Below the pieces are notes generated by a model. It was not told where the DNA came from, ran no database searches, and saw nothing but the letters and a program-made list of their open reading frames with translations. The translations under genes were made by a program, and so were the position numbers. Shown here one piece after another: positions 59,995 through 64,000 of a stretch of DNA of 64,000 bases (position 1 is its first letter; every line of letters starts with the position of its first letter). Source of the DNA: Tunturibacter gelidoferens (lineage in GTDB: Bacteria > Acidobacteriota > Terriglobia > Terriglobales > Acidobacteriaceae); NCBI RefSeq assembly GCF_040358255.1, contig NZ_CP132938.1, positions 2,418,001 to 2,482,000 on the forward strand. The letters are read 5' to 3'.

Positions 59995-61161
59995 TCAGGC
60001 GTAGAAGGTGGCGATGGTGTCGACTACAGTCTGCTGCTCGTCTTCGCGTAGCTCGGGGTACATAGGAAGTGCGAGGACCTCGTGGGCGGCGGCTTCGCTG
60101 ATGGGGAAGTCACCCTGCTTGTAGCCGAGTTGAGAGAGGCTGGTTTGCAGGTGAAGCGGGACGGGGTAGTAAATTTCGCTGCCGATCTTGCGCTCTGCGA
60201 GATATTGGCGGAGTTCGTCGCGACGAGAGGTGCGGATGACGTACTGGTGGAAGACGTGGCCGGCGCGCGGGTCGGTGATCGGTAGAACGATGCCTTCGCT
60301 GACGTTGGATGCGGTGAGGTTCGCTGCATGGAAAAGCTGGTCGTAGCGGGCGGCGTGGTCGCGGCGCTGTTGGTTCCATTTGGGTAGGTAGCGGAGCTTG
60401 ACCTCGAGGACGGCGGCTTGAATGGAGTCGAGGCGGGAGTTCCAGCCGATCTCGTCGTGATAGTAACGGCGGCGCATACCGTGGGCGCGAAGGACGCGGG
60501 CGTGGTCGTCGATTGCGGCGGACGTGGTGGTGACGAGGCCGGCGTCTCCCATGGCGCTTAGATTCTTTGTGGGGTAAAAGCTGAAGGCGGCTGCGTCTCC
60601 TAGTGCTCCAGCTGGGACGCTGTTCCATGTGGCTCCGAAGGCCTGGGCGGCGTCTTCGATGAGCAGGAGGTTGTGGTTTCGTTTCAGTGCGGCGAACGCG
60701 TCCCAGTCGGCGCACTGGCCGTAGAGGTGAACAGGGAGGACAGCTTTGACGTTTTTGCCCACGGTGGAGCGGAGCACCTCTTCGACCGAGGCGGCAGAGA
60801 GATTGAAGGTGGCGGGGTCGATGTCGGCCAGCAGAGGTGTGGCGCCGCAGCGGAGGATCGCGCTGACCGTGGCGAAGAAGCTGAAGGGGGTTGTGATGAC
60901 TGCGTCGCCGGGGCCGATGTTCGCGGCTGCGAGGGCGAGCCAGATGGCGTCGGTACCGCTCGCGCAGCCAATGGCGTGAGGGACAGCGCAGGCGAGGGCG
61001 GCGGCGTGCTCGAAGCTGGTGACCTGGGGTCCGAGGATAAAGTGTTGCGAGGCACAGACTGCTTCGATGGAGTCGAGGATCTCCTGTCGGAGGATGGCAA
61101 ACTGGCGGGAGAAGTCAAGCATTGGAACGGGTTGCGGATCGCGGATGGTCACATCTGCCAT
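59995..61161 (-). CDS. DegT/DnrJ/EryC1/StrS sugar aminotransferase-type PLP enzyme
   Basis: 388 residues. PLP-dependent transaminase fold of the sugar-nucleotide family: ALACAVPHAIGCASGTDAIW (cofactor phosphate), LPVHLYGQCADWDAF, LLIEDAAQAFGATWN (Asp contacting the PLP ring) and AFSFYPTKNLSAMGDAGLV (Lys forming the Schiff base). It ends with a helix typical of the family. It should make an amino sugar nucleotide for cell-surface glycans; no other sugar genes are nearby, so the product is unknown. Confidence 0.92.
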   Translation of the reverse strand: MADVTIRDPQPVPMLDFSRQFAILRQEILDSIEAVCASQHFILGPQVTSFEHAAALACAVPHAIGCASGTDAIWLALAAANIGPGDAVITTPFSFFATVSAILRCGATPLLADIDPATFNLSAASVEEVLRSTVGKNVKAVLPVHLYGQCADWDAFAALKRNHNLLLIEDAAQAFGATWNSVPAGALGDAAAFSFYPTKNLSAMGDAGLVTTTSAAIDDHARVLRAHGMRRRYYHDEIGWNSRLDSIQAAVLEVKLRYLPKWNQQRRDHAARYDQLFHAANLTASNVSEGIVLPITDPRAGHVFHQYVIRTSRRDELRQYLAERKIGSEIYYPVPLHLQTSLSQLGYKQGDFPISEAAAHEVLALPMYPELREDEQQTVVDTIATFYA

Positions 61162-61410
61162 GGTATATCGCTGGTATATAGCTGTGGAGACTGCGGTAGA
61201 CTCTCGTTCTGTCTTGCAATGCGTCTAACGAAGTATTGCGTTCGTCGTTACAATTTGAGGGCGCAGGTTGATTATTGCCGTGGATGCTCGTATTGTTGAC
61301 AGTCTTGGCTTCAGACTTAGCCGTTGAACACGCTGAGTTTTGTTCTGAAGCCGATGGGTCACGGCAAAACCTCATCGCAGTGTGAACACTTGACAAAGGA
61401 GATCGGCCCC

Positions 61411-61734
61411 ATGGAATCAAAGCCGGCACAGAACATTCAGGATACTTTTCTCAATACAGTGCGAAAAGACAAGAGTCCGATCACGATTTACCTGGTAAGC
61501 GGCGTGAAGCTAACAGGGAAGATTCGGTCGTTCGATAAATACTCGGTGTTGCTGGAGAACAATAGCCAGGAGCAACTAATCTTCAAGCATGCGATCTCGA
61601 CTGTGGTGAGTGGGCGAGCGGGTGCGCATGGTGATGTGCGAAGTGACGCGAAGCCAGAGGTGCGGGCGGCGGTAGGTTCTGCCCCTGCTACAAGTGCACC
61701 GGTACCAGAGGCGACAGGGACACAAGGCCGTTAA
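61411..61734 (+). CDS. hfq: RNA chaperone Hfq
   Basis: 107 residues from the ATG at 61411 with AAAGGAG 9 bases upstream. The Sm fold is complete: [20 protein letters not shown] with the Sm1 loop [19 protein letters not shown], and the Sm2 motif [11 protein letters not shown] (KHA in place of YKHA). A ~35-residue Ala/Pro-rich tail follows. Pairs sRNAs with mRNAs as a hexamer. hfq-hflX adjacency is widely conserved; the usual miaA is not upstream here. Confidence 0.95.
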   Translation: MESKPAQNIQDTFLNTVRKDKSPITIYLVSGVKLTGKIRSFDKYSVLLENNSQEQLIFKHAISTVVSGRAGAHGDVRSDAKPEVRAAVGSAPATSAPVPEATGTQGR

Positions 61735-61737
61735 CCG

Positions 61738-63192
61738 TTGACAACCGAAGGTGTGAAGATCGATGGAGTGAAGCCGACGAGGCGCAGTCTGGTGGAAGCG
61801 CAAGTGGCGGCGATGCACCATGGGCGGGTAGTCCTGTCCCAGGCGGAACGCGCGGTTCTGGTTGCCGTGCAATTTACTGGTGAGCGACGCAAGCTGACTG
61901 CGGCGGCGAGGCTGGCAAGGACCGCGGCTGCGGTTTCGGCTGGTACTGCGCTGGAGACCGTCGATCTGTCCGCGACACCAAAGGCGACAGTTGACCTTGA
62001 TTTCGATTCTTCTTTGGCTGAGTTTGAAGAGCTTGCGAGGAGTGCCGGGGCCGAAGTGGCTGCAACCCTGATTCAGCGGCGGCCAAGGCCGGATCCAGCG
62101 ACACTTGTAGGACAGGGAAAGCTGGAGGAGATCGAAGGGGTGATTGCCTCGACGGGAGCGGATCTGGTGCTGTTTGATCATGATCTTTCTCCGTCGCAGT
62201 TGCGGAATCTGGAGGCGAAGCTGCCTTGCCGGGTCATCGATCGAACGCAGTTGATTCTGGATATCTTCGCGAGACATGCGCGGACGCGGGAAGGTCAGCT
62301 ACAGGTAGAGCTGGCACAACTGGAGTATCAGCTGCCCCGGTTGGCTGGACGCGGGAAGTCGATGTCTCAACTGGGCGGCGGTATCGGGACCCGTGGACCG
62401 GGTGAGACACAACTGGAGACGGATCGAAGGAAGATCAATCTGCGAATTGATCATGTGAAAGAGCAGCTCGAGTCAGTGCGGCGAATTCGCCGGCAACAGA
62501 GGCAGAGGAGAGAGGCGGTTCCGGTGCCGGTGGTGGCGCTGGTCGGCTATACCAACGCAGGGAAGAGCACACTCTTCAACGCTCTGACAGAGGCGGGAGT
62601 GCTGGAGTCTTCGCGAATGTTCGCTACGCTCGATCCCAAGCTAAGGCAGTTGACGCTGCCTTCGCGGAGGAAGATTTTGCTGTCAGATACGGTAGGGTTT
62701 ATCCGCAATCTGCCCCACACGCTGGTTACGAGTTTTCGGGCTACGCTGGAGGAAGTAGAGCGAGCGGAGCTGCTGCTGCATATTCGCGATGCGTCGAGTC
62801 CAATGGTGGATGAGCAGAAGATGCAGGTTGAGAAGGTGTTGGCCGAGCTGGATGTTTCGAATAAGCCTGTGATCGAAGTGTTGAACAAGATTGACCTGGT
62901 CGGGAGCGACGGTGGTATGCCTATGGGAGCGCCGGGAAGCATCGCAGTCTCCGGCTTGAAAAAGCTCGGGCTGGACCATTTGCTGGGTGCGATCGATGCT
63001 GCATTAGTTGTGGATCCACTGATTGAGATGCAGTTTCGTCTGCCGCAGTCGGAGGGAGCTGTGATGGCCGCTCTGGAGGCGGGTGCGGTGGTGGAGGGAA
63101 AGCGGTTCGAGGGAAATCTGGCGTACGTTACGGCGCGAGGGCCAGCTTCTCTGCTGAACCGGTTCAGAAGATTCCACGAGCGGGTGGGCTGA
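61738..63192 (+). CDS. hflX: Ribosome-associated GTPase HflX
   Basis: 484 residues from a TTG 3 bases after the hfq stop; no nearby ATG fits. HflX N-terminal domain ([56 protein letters not shown]) precedes the GTPase domain with G1 [13 protein letters not shown]3 [13 protein letters not shown] and G4 NKID. Splits stalled ribosomes and is linked to heat stress. A C-terminal helical part completes the protein. Co-transcribed with hfq. Confidence 0.95.
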   Translation: MTTEGVKIDGVKPTRRSLVEAQVAAMHHGRVVLSQAERAVLVAVQFTGERRKLTAAARLARTAAAVSAGTALETVDLSATPKATVDLDFDSSLAEFEELARSAGAEVAATLIQRRPRPDPATLVGQGKLEEIEGVIASTGADLVLFDHDLSPSQLRNLEAKLPCRVIDRTQLILDIFARHARTREGQLQVELAQLEYQLPRLAGRGKSMSQLGGGIGTRGPGETQLETDRRKINLRIDHVKEQLESVRRIRRQQRQRREAVPVPVVALVGYTNAGKSTLFNALTEAGVLESSRMFATLDPKLRQLTLPSRRKILLSDTVGFIRNLPHTLVTSFRATLEEVERAELLLHIRDASSPMVDEQKMQVEKVLAELDVSNKPVIEVLNKIDLVGSDGGMPMGAPGSIAVSGLKKLGLDHLLGAIDAALVVDPLIEMQFRLPQSEGAVMAALEAGAVVEGKRFEGNLAYVTARGPASLLNRFRRFHERVG

Positions 63193-63562
63193 TTATCTAA
63201 AAAGGCTCATTAACTAGCATAGGCCGCCTGACGAGGAGCGGAGGTGGTGTCCTCAATCACGCGACCTATGTGACCCAGAGCTTAGGGTCCAGGTGGTACG
63301 TTTAAGTCTAGTCCTTTGCTTCAGGAAGTCAAAGGAAAGGTGGAAATAATTCCTTGTAATAGCGAGCGACGATGGTCGTGCGATTATCGTTCAGCGTGGC
63401 CGATATTCATCGGCGGGTTGGTTGACACCCTTGTAATCGCTTTGCTAAAACTAGGTGTACCTCGAACCATCATGCAGCTCCTGAGCCAGTGTTTCTGGAA
63501 CAGAGTAGCGGTGTGAGACCGCTCACGACAGGACATCCAAGCGGCCCCGGCCGACCCCATTC
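63193..63562. other. Gap between hflX and the ATP synthase gene
   Basis: 370 bases. It holds the candidate promoter at 63422-63451 but no convincing gene; a 66-residue frame at 63316 lacks a start of quality and any family match. Confidence 0.5.
63422..63451 (+). promoter_or_regulatory. Candidate sigma-70 promoter for the ATP synthase gene
   Basis: Consensus TTGACA at 63422-63427, an 18-base spacer and TAAAAC at 63446-63451, about 110 bases before the ATG. Confidence 0.5.
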
Positions 63563-64000
63563 ATGGATCAGATACTGAATCAACTCGGTGGACTTGTGCT
63601 CGGCTCTGTGCCGACGATTGTTCTATTCATTCTGTTGGTGGCAGCTTATGGGCTGCTTGTCCGGCGCCCGTTGGATCGGGTGCTGGCAGAGCGGCGGGCA
63701 CGTACCTCAGGCGCAATCGAACAGGCTCGAAGGTCGATCGCCGCTGCTGAGGCGGAGACCGCGGCCTACGAAGAAAGGCTGCGCAACGCCAGGATCGAGA
63801 TCTTTCAGATGCGCGATAAGAAACTGAAGCAGTGGAATGCGGAGCGTGAGGCGGCACTTGCGCAGGTTCGTCAGCATACACAGGATCGAGTTCATGGAGC
63901 TAAGCAGGAGATTGCGCAGAGCGCCCATGAGGCGCGGCTCCAGATTGCAGAAATGAGCGAAGAGTTAAGCTCGCGCATTCTCAACGCGGTGCTTCCGGCT
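63563..64000 (+). CDS. atpF: ATP synthase F0 subunit b, 3' partial
   Basis: 146 residues to the right edge, frame still open. One N-terminal membrane helix (PTIVLFILLVAAYGLLV) leads to RRPLDRVLAERRARTSGAIE, the usual b-subunit neck, and a long charged coiled coil with heptad-like Ala/Glu/Arg (EAETAAYEERLRNARIEIFQ, MRDKKLKQWNAEREAALAQV). Forms the peripheral stalk holding F1 to F0. It is probably the first gene of an atp operon continuing past the window. Confidence 0.9.
   Translation, partial: MDQILNQLGGLVLGSVPTIVLFILLVAAYGLLVRRPLDRVLAERRARTSGAIEQARRSIAAAEAETAAYEERLRNARIEIFQMRDKKLKQWNAEREAALAQVRQHTQDRVHGAKQEIAQSAHEARLQIAEMSEELSSRILNAVLPA

Noticed and set aside
63316..63516. A 66-residue frame between hflX and atpF
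   Set aside because: Poor start, no ribosome site, and it spans the candidate atp promoter.

Overview
The window looks like chromosomal DNA from a soil Acidobacteriota of the class Terriglobia (Granulicella, Edaphobacter or Terriglobus type). The best single pointer is a tandem-domain RNA directly upstream of nadA (51836-51968). It matches the NAD+-I (nadA motif) riboswitch, a class known from Acidobacteriota. The cytochrome bc/caa3 cluster, the small acidobacterial-looking secreted proteins and the dense palindromic intergenic repeats fit the same picture, but genus is inference. Almost all genes are housekeeping or metabolic. I see no prophage, transposase or CRISPR array, and no assembled defence system.

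Layout. 0-8 kb: a CocE/S15-type hydrolase cut by the left edge, a divergent SDR/TetR pair with a double-dyad operator, a Tat-exported M24 peptidase, an unrecognised 536-residue protein, fructose-1,6-bisphosphatase with a coupled small gene, and a small conserved-looking protein. 8-17 kb: tRNA-Ala(CGC), then one long minus-strand respiratory cluster read from 16.9 kb down to 8.4 kb: caa3 oxidase subunits II, I and III, a 7-TM unknown, a dihaem cytochrome c lipoprotein, a Rieske protein, a cytochrome b fused to a cytochrome c, and CtaG. 17-27 kb: DNA polymerase IV, tRNA-Gly(CCC), an S41 protease divergent from a SurA-like foldase, an OB-HD nuclease, an amidohydrolase, a HEAT-repeat protein and an alpha/alpha-toroid (squalene-cyclase-like) protein. 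27-33 kb: aroC, def, fmt and rsmB on the plus strand, then a repeat-rich gap and a PASTA protein. 33-42 kb: a TonB-dependent receptor beside a Cys/His-rich exported protein, a CPA1 antiporter, an MFS-CDF pair and an NTF2-fold protein. 42-49 kb: aroB-ubiE, nadB, PepSY and TerC membrane proteins, and small genes. 49-57 kb: two M28 peptidases, tatAB-tatC, riboswitch-nadA-DUF2203, and perR-katA. 57-64 kb: a beta-propeller lipoprotein, an SH3-type lipoprotein, a DegT aminotransferase, hfq-hflX, and the start of an ATP synthase b subunit.

How the genes work together. The oxidase cluster encodes a whole quinol-to-oxygen electron path with haem c domains on three different polypeptides. ubiE (menaquinone methylation) and the ATP synthase gene belong to the same energy chemistry. 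nadB and nadA form the de novo NAD route, and only nadA carries the riboswitch. perR-katA is a peroxide-response unit with a perfect 19-bp operator. aroB and aroC are shikimate-pathway steps. tatAB-tatC would export substrates such as the M24 peptidase.

The most unusual content is the repeats. A ~200-bp palindrome family has six copies (four full or nearly full, two half), mostly within a few bases of stop codons. A 39-bp hairpin element sits in frame inside ubiE and has relatives around rsmB. A hairpin repeat appears to supply the start and n-region of an M28 peptidase signal peptide. A second, diverged copy of the rsmB 3' end lies just downstream of rsmB.
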